Notes under the pieces: generated by a model
The model's input: the letters and a program-made list of their open reading frames with translations, nothing else
Databases searched by the model: none
Told to the model about the DNA's origin: nothing
From: Plenodomus lindquistii
Taxonomy: Eukaryota; Ascomycota; Dothideomycetes; Pleosporales; Leptosphaeriaceae
Direction: 5' to 3'
DNA length: 64,000 nt
NCBI GenBank assembly: GCA_025504975.1
Contig: JANUWI010000015.1
Coordinates: forward strand, 124,001 to 188,000
Shown: in pieces, positions 14,201 to 26,924 of the stretch
Layout of the letters: each line of letters begins with the position of its first letter
How positions within the stretch are numbered: position 1 is the stretch's first letter
Program-made: the position numbers and the translations under genes

Positions 14201-17200
14201 TAGTATATATATAATGTTAATTATAACCTATACCTATAGCGTTAATAGTAGCTTAGTAAAGTAAAAAATTCTTTTTAATAACTAATTACTATACTTTTAG
14301 TAAGCTATATAAGTTTTAATATACTACTATATATTCTAATAAAGTCTTTTCTAGTAGTATTTTAACTATATCTTTTACTAGGTTTCTTTTTTACTTTAAT
14401 AGCTAGATTTTTTATAAAAAGCTATAATAATTTATTATTTTAGTTTATACTTATTAATAACCTTTTAGAGGGGGCAGTTTCTAGAAAGCTAAATAAAAAA
14501 GTGCTACTTCTAAATGTTATACTACAGGGCCTTTTTTTTAAATCTAGTAAATTTACTTTAATTAAGTCTTTTAGAGCGCTTCTAATAGAGAATCTACTTA
14601 GCTATAGTCTATAACTTTTCTAAGTAGTTTTTAGTAAACAGGCTGTTACTAAATAAAATATCTACTATTATAGAGAAGTACTAAACCTAATTATTAATTA
14701 GAATATCTAGGCTTAGAGCGTTAAAAGTAACGTTAATAAAGTCCTCTACATCTTTTTTAAACTTATTAGGTAGCTTCTAGCTATTCTTTTCTAGTAGTTT
14801 TAAAAAGATATTAGCTACTATATTTTTTTTACTAGGTATATAAATAATATTAAAGTTCTATATATTTAAATAAGCTAGCTACTAAATTATAAATAAGCTA
14901 GGTAAATTAGTAGCGCTTTTTTAAAGCTAGGCTATAAAAGTTTTTACATTTATTTTAACTATAAAATACACGCTATATAGATAAAGCTAGAACTTTTTAA
15001 TTACTAGAAATAGTAATTTATATTTATACTTTCTAGTATTCTAGTTTTACTCTACTTTTAACTATACTCTACTTTTAAATTAAATTATATATTTTTTTCT
15101 ATTTAGAGCTACCTATATAAAGTTTACTCTCTAGCCCTTTTTTAATCTATTATAGACTAGAATTATTACTTAAAGGGGTTTAGAATAGTTAATTAAAACT
15201 AGTGTAGGTAGTAATACTAGAGCCTCTTTTAGTTAATCTATTACTTTCTAATAGATAGTTATCTAAGTCTATTTAGTACTTTTTTATAGTAGATTAAAAA
15301 AAAAGTCTACTATAATAGTAAAATTTATAATCTACACTTAGTAATATACATAGACTTCTAAAAAACTCTGTATCTCTTTTAGATTATAGTATTCTAGCTA
15401 GATAGCTATTTTAATTACTTTTTATTTACTAGAATATTAGCTATACTTATTAATTTTATAGCCTATAATAAGTATAGAGAAGTAGTAAAAGTTAGATTTA
15501 TACTCTAAAACTATTACGCTAGCACGTTTAATATCTACTAAAACTTTATTTAAGTTTATAATATACTTAGTAATATACCTTTAAATACCCTTTTTAATTA
15601 TCTTTTTCTAGTAGTTAGTTTTTAAACTTTTAATACACACGTTATTAAAGTATAGTATATAAATTTTAAAAATATACTTTTAATAAATTTTTATTATATA
15701 ATAAATAAACTCTATAACTAAATTAGTTATATCTATAAATAGAGTGCACTATCTAACTAGTTCTAGAAAAGTAAAAAATATAGTAATATTCTATAATTAA
15801 ATATTAAACTCTACCTAATTATACTTTAAAAAGAAATTAGTAAGTAATATAATCTAGTATTTTATAAACTTTTTAGCTAGTTTATTAGAATTAGACAGTA
15901 CATTTATATTTTAAATAGTAATTTTATTTATTTTCTAGGCGTTATTAATAAGCTAATAATCCTAATTTTTTTTTACTATAAAAAAGTAAGGGTTTCTGTA
16001 CTAGCTTTTATACAGTTTAAAAGTCTTTTAGTTAATATAGATTTAAATTATTTTAATAATAGTATTCTAAAGCTTTTTTAGAACTAGAAATTAGAGTATT
16101 TACTAGGCTTTATAGGGCACTATATTAATTATAACTAGCAGTATTACTTTATAGTTTACTTACTCTAATTTTTTAAAATTCTATACTAGAGCAGCTTTTT
16201 TCTAATAGAGTATCTCTAGAAGCATCTTTTACTTTTTTTTTAGAAAGTCTAGAAAGATTTTTATCTCTAAAATACGCTTAGAGGTAAATTTCTAATTTTA
16301 CAGGAAATTTATATATTAGAGTTTAAAGTAGTTATAGAAAAAGGCTTACTTCTAGTTAGTATTTAAAACTTACTTTTTCTAAATTTTTTTTTTCTAGTTT
16401 AATTATCTAGAGATATTTTAGAGTTTCTAGCTAGAGTTATCTACAGGCTCTACTTTAACTCCCTTTTATTTATAAAACGTATTAAATTTTAGATAGAAAA
16501 AGTTAGCCTAAAAGCGTATTTAAACTCTAATTATTAGTTCTAAAATTTACTTTTTTTTTTCTAGAAAGTTAGTCTAGAAGTCTATTACTAAAGTAACTAA
16601 ATAGCTATTTTCTAGTTTTTAAACTAGGTTTATAAAAACTATTTATTAAATTCTTTTTATAATATTTTTATATACTATAATAAAGAGTTTTTTATTATTC
16701 TAGAAAACTATATTACCTAACTAGTTCTTACCTAGAAATTCTACGCCTTTCTAGGTAAAGAAGTCTTCTTTACTAGAGATTATAGGTTAAATCTTTTTTT
16801 TTATAATCTATTTAGTAACTAGCTTTATAGTTAAGTTTATTTAAAGCTAAACTAAGCTTACTAAAAGATCTAGTTTTTAATTCTATTATAAAGATATATT
16901 GCTAGCTTCTATATCCTTCTACTTTTTTCTACTAATTAAACTATAATCCTTCTAGTATTTACCTAATTGCCTTTTATATATATAAACTAGGTGCTTTTTT
17001 CTCTATTTTTATTAAAAATTTAGTAGTAAGTAAGCCTATAGGCAGAGTATTTAATATTTACTTAGGCGTTTATAAAAAATAAATTTTCTAGAATAATTAT
17101 ATTTATATAGTAGTTAATTATAAAGAAGTTTATCTATATAATAATTAATTCTATCTCTACTAATATTTTTTAAATAATCCTACTAAAACTACCTATTAAA

Positions 17201-20200
17201 CTATTTGCAGAGACTATTTTCGCGTTTTTTATCTTCTAAAAAAGTGTTAAAATAAAGAGTTAGGCTTTATCTATAGTTTTATACTAAATAGTATTTAGTT
17301 TAGCTTCTATATTAAAAAAACTAAAAAAATACTTATTTCTAATAGTTATAAACACCTTTAGGTAGTTTTTCTAAATATACTTTACACCTACTTACTTATT
17401 ATAGTACTACTATTTTATAGTTACTAGTTTAAACTTTTATTAGTTTTTTTTACTACTTTTAATACTAGCCTATACCTAATTAATCTCTAGATTTTTTTAA
17501 TTAGTAGTAGTTATACTATAATACTAGAATACTAAACTATTTAAACTAGCTTTAATAAAAACGTAATTAGAGATAGCAGCTATATTTATAATAGAAACTA
17601 ATCTAAGAATTAGTTAGTAGTTTTTTTTATCCTTTAAATTTTTTTTAGCAGTGCGAGTAGTATTTACCTATAGAAAGTACTTTTTATCTAGCTTTTTTTT
17701 ACTATAAATATTCTAAAAAAACTTTTTATATATTTCTAGTATATTTCTAATAAGCGTGCCTACTAGTATTAATATAGTAGTAGAGAGGATTAACACAATA
17801 ACTTTATTAGTAGTTAGTAGAATCCTTTCTATAAACTAAATTTTTTTTAGAATTAGTACTTTTTTTATAAAAGTTTTTTCTAGTATATTATTAATTATTT
17901 TTGTATTTATAGGCTAGACTTGCTTAGCTTTTTATAGTTTATTTTTTTTTATAATAAAGTTTTAGCAGCCTTTTAGTTAAATAAGCTAGTCTTTTTTAGC
18001 TTTTTTAAAAATAGCTTTTAGTACTATAGAGCTTAAATCTAGCTTTAGCTTCTATACTTTTAAATCTCTAAATACGCGTTAATTAACAGTTTTTTAGGTA
18101 ATTAACTTATATTTAATCTAGGCTACTTAAATTATATAGAGATTATTATTTTCTATAATTACTAAATAGAAAGCGTTCTAGAATACCCAGTAATTTTCTA
18201 CTAAAATAGATTCTAAATTTATATTAGAGTTTAGATTTATAACTACAGAGTTATTCTAAATAGTAACTAGAGGTAATAAGTTTTTAAGCTAGAGTGCTTT
18301 AACTGTAAATAGACTAAAATTCTACTTAATCTATATTTATTTAATATAGGCTATAATAGTTTTAAGCTACTTTTAGTTACCTAGGCTAGTTACTTAGTTT
18401 TATAAGTTATTAAAAGTACTCTAAAAAAGTATTTAGTTTTTATTCTAGTAACACTAACCTTTTTTAGTTAGTTAATTAATTAATAGGTATTTAGCTTTAC
18501 TATGTCTCTACTTATTATAGATAAAGTACGTAAAAAGTAATTATAGAGGCTAGTTCTAAAAGGTACTTTAGGTTTACTAGCCTAAAAGCTTCTAAAATAG
18601 ATTTAGTTACTAGAAATAGTTCTATAGTAGTTTATTCTAAACTTATACCTTTATAAAACGTTTACTAGCTATTTCTTTAACGTAAGTAGTAATTAAATAG
18701 TTTATAAAAAGTTTAAATTCTTTTAGTATCTATTAGACTAAAATAAAATTAGCTTTACTAAGTTATAGCTAGAAAAGTTTATTTAAAAGTATATTAACTT
18801 TACTTTAGCTAGCTAGTACTTCTAGAGAGGACTAAGCTATTTAGTAAGCTTTTAGCGCCTAAATATTCTTTAGGTAGTGCAGGGTAAGCTAGCTAAATAA
18901 AAATAGCTTAATTTTAACTACTTTCTAAGTATTAAACTAGTAATTAGAACTAAATTTCTTTATTACTTTAGTAGAGTTTAACCTCTTTACTTCCTTTTTA
19001 ATTTTAATTTAGGCTAATAGATAACTGCTAATTTTTTTAAAGCTAAAGTTCTAAAAGCGCTTTATAAAAAGATTAAACTTCTAAAAAACCTTTATAGCTT
19101 AGTAAATAGGCAGCTCTTTAATAAAGTAGTATCTCTTTTTATTTCTTTTAATTTCTTCTAATATAATACACTTTTTAATTTTAATTTAGAACTTTTTAAA
19201 GTACTTTTTAATATTTAGATTAAACTTTAACTAATAATTGTATAGCTACTACTCTAGGTAAGCTGCACTTTCTTTCTATTAAACTATATTATTACTTTTA
19301 AACTGCTTATAGAGGGCTATTTATAGCAATGTCTAGTTATAGTTCTCTAGCGCGTTCTAATACTCTATTAAATAGTAAATAATCTACTTCTAGCGCTTTT
19401 TATAATAAGTAATAATCTTTTAAACTTTTTTAAATTCTAAAAAGCTATAATAAAGCTTAACTTTTTTATATCTTTTAAAAAATACTATAATATTAGAACT
19501 ATTAAAGTTTAGAAAGTATTTAGAAAAAAAAAAAGTTTAAGTAAGCTTTAACTACTTTTATAAAAGTATTTAAATTACTTTAGCTATTATTTCTACTACT
19601 AGATCTAACAGGTGTTTAGCAAGGCGTAGCTAAAGCTTTTTTAAAAAAAGTTAGTATAGCTTATTTTTACTATTTAATAAATTCTATTTTTTTAGCTTTT
19701 TTAGTTTTAGGCAATTACTAGTTAGTTTTTTTAACTCTAGAAGTATTAGAAACTGTTTAAAAGTAGTAACTCTAGAGTCTCTAGTATCTATTATTAGCGT
19801 GTTAAATCTCTAAATAGATTCTAAATCTAGAAAGACAGCTACTAATTTAGTATTAGTTTTAAAAATTAGTTTCTAATTAGCTATTATAAAAATAAATTAT
19901 TAAAAAAGTAAGTAGAGTACTATTACTTATAAAAAAATAAAAAGTATATCTTTTATAGCTTTAAAAATAAATTAGAATATAAATAGTACTAGAAAAATAA
20001 AAAATAAATTATACTCCTTTTAATAAGTTTTTGTATAATATATTTATGCTAGTTTTTTAGGCTATATTATAATTATCCTTCTAGCTTTAGCCTCTAATTA
20101 CTACTCTATTCTAACTACTTTTTAGATTTTATAGCTTAATTTTATTTTACTTACTACTAAGCCGCGTTTAGAATAATTTTATTATTACTAGCTAGGGCCT

Positions 20201-20459
20201 ATGCCTATATAACTATAATAGCTTTACTAAAAAAAACTTATACCTCTATTAATTTTCTAGAATATAAAAGCTTTAAAGGTGTACTAATATCTTTTTACTT
20301 ACTATTTATTATATTACTAGTTACTAAACTTAGCTTACTAAATTTTCTACTACTTTTTAAATTTTTAAATTATAAAAGTAATAATTTAGGCACGTAATAG
20401 ATGCTTATAGCCGTTTTAAAAGTAAAAGCTAATAGTTTTAATTACTTTTTAGTTACTTT

Positions 20460-20654
20460 TATAGAGGAAAACTATACTTTACTCTAGCACAGGAGGCTTA
20501 ATACTAAATTAGTAAAAAATAGGTTATAAAATAACTAAAAAGAAAGTGTCTACTATCTCTAATAGAACTTTAAATAGCTATTTATTAGTTCTGCTTTACC
20601 TATATAACCCTTTTAAAAGCTGCTTAGGCCTCTACACTATATATTTCTACTACA
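20460..20654 (-). repeat. 5' LTR of the nested Gypsy element
   Basis: This is the 195-bp partner of 11017-11211, starting TATAGAGG and ending CTACTACA, so the terminal CA is preserved. It keeps more C and G than its partner. It is followed at once by CTAA, which is also found just before the other LTR, and then by the resumed Helitron helicase. Confidence 0.9.
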
Positions 20655-22690
20655 CTAATATTAAAGAAAACATTTATATAAAAGTACTTAAATTATCTAA
20701 TTAAATTAGAGAATATTATATACCTAGAGTTTTACTATAAGTTTATATATAATAAAAATCTATAGGTATAAAAACGCGTAAAAAAGTATTATTTTAATAT
20801 TTAGCTATAGTATAATAAAAATTCTAATACTAAAAACTTTATTTAATTAAAGCTTATATTATATTATACGTAGTATAAGCTTAATAATTTTTACTATAAC
20901 CTATCTAATAATAATAATAAAGATATATTTAAAAAGATCTATAATAACTATATACTCTAGTATAGTTATTTTAAAAATAATAGTTTTAAAAATAATAAAA
21001 CTTTTAATTTTTAAAACACGTTTTCTAATAATAATAATAGAAATACTTATATAAAAGTATAAAATATTAAAGCTTTATTTACTAAGTTTATCTAGAGGCT
21101 ATCTAACGCTAGTAGTTAATACGTTAATAAACTAAATTAACTTAGTTAGCGTAATATAGATAATATTAACTAGTATCTCTATATTATCTATAAAAATATT
21201 AGTTTTAATTTCTAGATAGAGTTTAAAAGTACTATACTAGAGAAGTATAATCTAAGTAATATAGTTAGAAATTATAATAGCTTTAAATAAAAGTAAAAAA
21301 CTCTCTATAACCTTTTTTACTATTATTATTAAAATTAGCTTAAATATAGAGTAAATCTATACTAGTTTAAATTACTAATTTATGTTTATCTCTATATTAA
21401 TAGTTAGAGTAATACTAGTAAAATATATATTATCTAGTTAATTTTACGTGCTATAAAGAAATTAGCTAAAACTTATAGATATATAAATAAAATAGTGCGC
21501 TAAGCTACTTCTACTAGAGTTATAGTATATAATATTAATAGATGTATATTTTACTTACTATTCTATTTACTAGTTAAAACTAAATAGTATAATCTATTTA
21601 CTCTAGAGAATACATAGTTTTTATAGAATTAATTTAAAAACGTAGGCTATTTTATTATAAATAAAAAGTCTATAATAGAACTATAGTTACTTTACTTCTT
21701 TAATTAATATTTATAGAAGATATTTCTAGAGTCTATAAAGAAAGACTTTAGTAGATTAAATATTATTTTTATAGGTAATTTCTATTAGCTTTCTCTAGTT
21801 AGTAAAAGTCTACTATATTTCTCTACTAAAATTAGTAATCTAGTTATTACGTAAGCTTAGTAGTTATATTATTAGTTTATATTAATAGTTACGCTTAATA
21901 TTATTAAATATTAAAGTAGTAATAATATAGAGGCTATAGCTTTTTATAAGTATTTTAATTAGCTTTACGTTAATAAAGTCTCTATTAATAATTAGAAGTT
22001 ATTATCTATAAAAGTCTAAGTAAAGTTATCTAATAAAAAGTAAGCTAAGTTTATAGATACTATTTAAATTTTTTATAAATAAAAAAATATTTAACTTTAT
22101 AACTATATCTAGCTTTATAATTTTAATATACTAGTTATTAATATTATTATAGTCTATACTAGATACGCTAAAACTACTAAAGTTAGAACTATTAATATAA
22201 GTAATTTCTAGAATGTTCTTTCTATTACTATTAACGCTAAAATTATATTTATAGAGAATTTATAGGTAACGTAAAGCTTAGTTAATAGTTATATAAACTA
22301 TATCTATAATATTATATAAAGTAAGTATATTATATTACTTTAGTCTAAACTTTTTAAAGTTTTATTAGTATATATACCTAGTTATATTAGACCTTTATAT
22401 AAAAAAGTTTAAAGTAAAAAGCTTATTTTAGTTTTCTATTTAAAATAAAAGTTTATATACTAGAGATACTACGTGTATACTTAAATATAGTTTCTAATTA
22501 TATTTATATATACTATTACTATTTATAAAAGTTAAAGTATATTACTAGATTAGATAGTATTTAATATTATTAATAAAGAGTTTACGCCTAGTTTAGTATA
22601 TATAGCTGTTTTACGCGTCTAATTACTTAAAAAGCTTATATTTAAATAGTTTTTTAACTTTTCTAGATTTAAACTTTAACTATCTAAAAC
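20655..22690 (+). mobile_element. Helitron-like element, PIF1-helicase part, RIP-inactivated
   Basis: Reading through stops on the plus strand gives a PIF1-type helicase. A Walker A remnant NTSKIYII (from a GKS/GKT loop) lies at about 21408-21431. The Walker B and following motif LNIIFIGNFY-QLSPVS lies at about 21755-21805. The C-terminal motif ITIYKSQ lies at about 22512-22545, followed by INKEFTPSLVYIAVLRV, the usual block after KSQG. The piece joins the Rep-side part ending at 11016 once the Gypsy element is removed. The 3' hairpin and CTRR end of the Helitron were not located. The helicase identity is well supported by motif order; assignment to a Helitron instead of a lone PIF1 helicase rests on the upstream blocks. 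Confidence 0.8.
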
Positions 22691-23890
22691 TAAAACTATA
22701 TAATATAATAACTTAGTGTTTTATTTAAAGTAAAAAGTATATAACGTAGAAAAAAAAAAGATAGTACTTTACTAAATTTATCTATACGTTTATTTTTACC
22801 TTTTTTAGCTAGTAGTAGTAGACTTAACTCTAACTTTATAAGTAAAATATTTAGTTTTAAAAAAGATTTTAGTATAAGTAGTATAGTACTACTATCTAAT
22901 CTAACTATACTTATAGGACTAGTAACTAGTAATAAAGCTAGTAATAAAGTTATTAAAAATTAAAATAATACTAATATAGTTAATTACTCTAGTAATTAGA
23001 TTAATACTAACTTTTAGAGTAATTAATACTTCTAGTACTTTATATATTATATATTACACTCTAGTAATACTTAAGTTAGTATTTATTATATCTATTAGTA
23101 CTACTATACTAGTATAATAGATATAATATTATAAAAGCGTTAGTATATAGTAAGTAATTATTTTACTAGTAAATTAACTTTCTTTATACTATCTAGTATT
23201 AATATAGACATTTATATAAAGTATTATTATAGAATTAGATATTAATAGTAAAGCTAAGTATAATATAAAATAGAAAAACTTTAAATATAATAACTTTAAA
23301 TATACTAGGCTATATATAGATTCTATACTAACTATATATATAGTTATAATATAGTTTTAATAAATATAATTTATAATTATTTTTTCTATATACTAAATAA
23401 CTATCTACTACTATAAAGTAATCTAATATTATATATTACTAAATTAGTTAATAGTTAGTAGCTTTTATATTTACTATTCTATTTTATTATAGAATCTATA
23501 TACTAGCGTATAGGCTAGCTACTAATAACTATATAAAAAGCGCTTTCTCTACTCTAATTTATTTTACTACACTTTTTTACTACTTTTTTTTTAGGTTTTT
23601 TTAAACTGCTTTTAGTAGGCTTTTTAAAGTGTATTTTTTTTTAATAACTATATACTTTTATTTACTAGAAACGTATTATTATAGCTAAAACTATAAAATT
23701 TATACTAGTAAAATAATAGCTCTACTAGCGTTATATATAAAATTATAGAAATAATAAAGCTATATATACTAGTTAGGTATTATTTTAGAATAGAAAACTA
23801 GTTTAATACTATTAACAATCTTTTTTTTTTACTACCTCTAGTAAATAGGCTTAATTACTCTAGAAGCTTTAAAAGTAGTTTTTACTTTTA

Positions 23891-24060
23891 GTAATACTAG
23901 TCTACTTAGTGTAATTAGTCTAGACTTTTAATAATACTAGTCTACTTTATATAACTAGTTTAAACTTTTAACTCTAAACTCTAGATAAATAACCTAGTTT
24001 ACTTTATATAACTAGTTTAGTAACTCTAGTCTACTTTATATAATTAGGTAACTAGTTTAT
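23891..24060. repeat. Degenerate tandem repeat, about 4 copies of a 30-40 bp unit
   Basis: Units built on CTAGTCTACTTTATATAACT recur at about 23891, 23930, 23990 and 24021, with small length differences. It lies within RIP-mutated DNA and no function is apparent. Confidence 0.75.
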
Positions 24061-24430
24061 TTATTACTATAGCTAGTTTATAGTTCTATTTATTAACGCG
24101 GCTATACTATAGGCTTAATACTTAGAAGTTTATAGATTTAATTCTAGAGGTTATATAGGCTTTAGCTTATACTTTATACTTTATTTAAACTAAAAGAATA
24201 GAATTTATATACTTTTACAAGTAATCTAGCTACTCTAGTTACTATTTTAACTATTTATAGAAAGACGTGCTTAGTTAGAGCTAGTAGTAAGTCTAATAAT
24301 AGTTTTATAAAGTTATAATATATTAAAGAACTAAATTCTACCTAAAGTAAATAAAAACTACTTTAGAAATAGTCTATTATTATTATTTGTAGTATTAACT
24401 ACTTTTATAATAAAAAATTAAATATTATAT

Positions 24431-24499
24431 AAATTAACTTAGATAGATTATACAGATTAACTTAGATAGATTATATAAATTAACTTAGGTAGATTGTAT
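24431..24499. repeat. Tandem repeat, 3 x 23 bp
   Basis: Three adjacent 23-bp units (24431, 24454, 24477) share the core ATTAACTTAGATAGATT. The third differs by A-to-G changes. It lies within the RIP-mutated block. Confidence 0.85.
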
Positions 24500-26924
24500 A
24501 TACTATAATATAATTTTAATTATAAAGCTTTTTTTAGAAGTACTTTTAGCTATAACTTTTATATTTAATAGATCTATATCTATACCTACCTAGAGTATTA
24601 ACAGCCTAGCTATAATAAGTAGTTATTAATAAAAGTGCTAGTATAAATACCTTTACTATAGTAGCCTACGTAGTACTATCTATATATTATTTTTTTAGCT
24701 ATAGCTATAAAAGTATAGGCAATTGTAAAAGTATTTATAAATTATATAGATTAAACTTTTAGAGTAAAATACTATGTAAAGAGCTAGTTTTCTATACGTA
24801 AAGTAGAACTATAGTGTTTCTACTAACTAAAACGCGCCTATTTAGGCCTAGCGCTAGCAGGGTAGCTCTAAAGCTCTAGTAACGCTTTAGTAGCTAGAGG
24901 TTATAAATTTAATCTATAATAATAGCTTTATAGTAAGCTTTAAAATTTTACGCTTATTTAATTAAAGCTATTATATAGCTTTTTTAGTATTATTATAAAC
25001 GCGTTTAGCTACTTTATATTTAGTAGCTTTTATAGCCTATTTTTTTTATATACTTTTTTAAATTTTTTATATTTAATCTAAGTAATATAGGCCTACTTAT
25101 TTTAAATAAACTTAATTTTAGCTTTTAACTTTTTTATTTAAAATTTTTATAGTTATTTTTTTCTACTATTTTTTTTTATTTTTAGTATATAGCGTTGCGT
25201 ATTTTATATAGTAACTTTAAAAAAGCTATAATATATAAATTTTTATTTAATTTAAAATCTAAAGTATTAATAAAAATATTATAGTCTATTTATTTAAATT
25301 ATAGAGTATTCTAAAGCCTATTATTTTTATATTAAAGTATAGCTTATTAGATTTATAATAAAAATATAGTTACTATAGCTATATCTACTACATAGCTATA
25401 AAAAATAATATAATCTATAAAATAGTTAATAGTATATCTATCTACTATCTCTAGTAGAGCTAGTTACTATAAAGGTAGTAATATTACTATATAGAACTTT
25501 TTAAATACTAGCTTAAAATCTATAGGCTATACTCTATATAATTTAAATAATAATTTAATATTAGTAATAGTAAAAAAAAAGTTCTACGCTTATTTAAATA
25601 AATAATAGAAATTACTTTTTTTAAATAAAAATAGCTTTTAGTTTATCTAAAAGTATTATTTAAAGCTATAGCTATAATTTTTATTAAATAGTAAAAAAAG
25701 GCCTATATCTAGTAGCTATAGCTAGTAAATAAAGTATAAAAAAAGTATTAAAGGCTATATTTTCTACTATAAATAGGCCTATTTAAATATAGTTAATTAG
25801 TAAAATAAATAGCTATCTAGAATAAATATATAAATCTAGTTAAAAAATTTATTTTTAATATAGTAATTAAATACTTTTATAAACTAAATAGTACCTAGAG
25901 TATTATTACTCTAGCTAGATTAGATAGTAGTAATATAGACTAGTTTATTTATAATAGTAATATTATATTTCTAGCGCTTTTAAATATTACCTAAAATAAA
26001 AGTATATATAATATTTAGTAATAGCGTACTTCTATTAGTATATATAGCTACTATTACTATTTACTATTTATATAAACTATTTTATATAGATTAATAATAT
26101 TTTTTTTATTTCTATAAATTTTTACTAAATATCTATATAGATTTTTTATTTCTATTAAAATAAAAGCTTTTTTTATTTATATTATATATATTAGCTACCT
26201 AGACGTAATACTTATAGAAATTTTTATATAAATATTAAAAGTATAATTTATATTTTATATAAAAATTAGCTCTATAGTAGAGTTAATTTTTTTTATAGCT
26301 ATAGTAGGTTTTAAGTTTATTTTTATAATAGTAAAAAAAGCGTAATACCTAGTAATTAAATAGTAGTTTTCTAACTATTAATTAATAATAATATTATATA
26401 ATTATACGCTCTAGTAAAATACTATTTTAAATAAATTATTTAATATACTTTATAAACTCTAATTTCTATTATAGGCTAAATAATTACTATTTAGTATTTT
26501 TAATAGTATGTAAGTTGTATCTTTTCTAGTAGTAATATAAAAGTATAAAATATAATATTTTAAAATTTTTAGTAATTTTAGTATATAAAAATTATATATT
26601 TAATAGCTATAATTTTAAAAATTCAACTGCTTTATTAATTAGATCTATAGTTATAGAGATATTGCGTGTTAAAGTTATCGCGGTAATGGCGTTGTTATGT
26701 TGTAGGGTGAGCATTACGCGTCTGCGAGCTTTACGCGTCCGTGCTCGGTACTCTGGAAGTGGCAAAGCGCGTGCGCATAGGCCATGTTTGCCTGATTTCT
26801 ACGATTCCTTTGCTTGTTGCAAGAGTCCTTTGTAACGTCAAGAGGCATCAAGGTCCTTTTCTGGATACGATCCTCAACAACCGTCGGACTTGTTTATCAA
26901 GATTCGACATCAATCATCATCATC

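Larger units (their letters stand above)
11017..20654 (-). mobile_element. Gypsy-type LTR retrotransposon, complete right copy, RIP-inactivated, nested in a Helitron
   Basis: This is a full-length 9.6-kb element bounded by two 195-bp LTRs. The coding direction is minus: its RNase H, integrase and downstream part mirror the left copy (window position p pairs with about 16114-p). Upstream gag and RT would lie at about 16-20.4 kb. The 5' LTR is 20460-20654 and the 3' LTR is 11017-11211. CTAA lies directly before the element (11013-11016) and directly after it (20655-20658), as expected for a target-site duplication. Helitron coding sequence continues across the insertion. Stops saturate every frame. 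The order of events, Helitron first, then Gypsy, then RIP on both, is inferred from this nesting. Confidence 0.85.
1..26660. other. AT-rich, RIP-mutated transposon block
   Basis: The whole stretch is strongly AT-rich and almost lacks the dinucleotides CA and TG, while TA, CTA and TAG abound. That is the footprint expected when CpA is converted to TpA on both strands by repeat-induced point mutation, known from Pezizomycotina. No reading frame of useful length survives on either strand, yet protein families can still be followed through the stop codons (see the Gypsy and Helitron entries). Composition changes abruptly near 26640-26670, where CG, CA and TG reappear. Blocks of this kind are normally silent heterochromatin. 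The dinucleotide bias and missing frames are seen directly; RIP as the cause is an inference from that pattern. Confidence 0.93.
22691..26660. other. RIP-mutated sequence, not identified
   Basis: This is CA/TG-poor, AT-rich sequence between the end of the helicase motifs and the compositional border. Stretches near 25300-26250 look like a degraded protein-coding region on the plus strand, but I could not assign a family. Two short tandem repeats lie inside (23891-24060 and 24431-24499). Confidence 0.6.
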
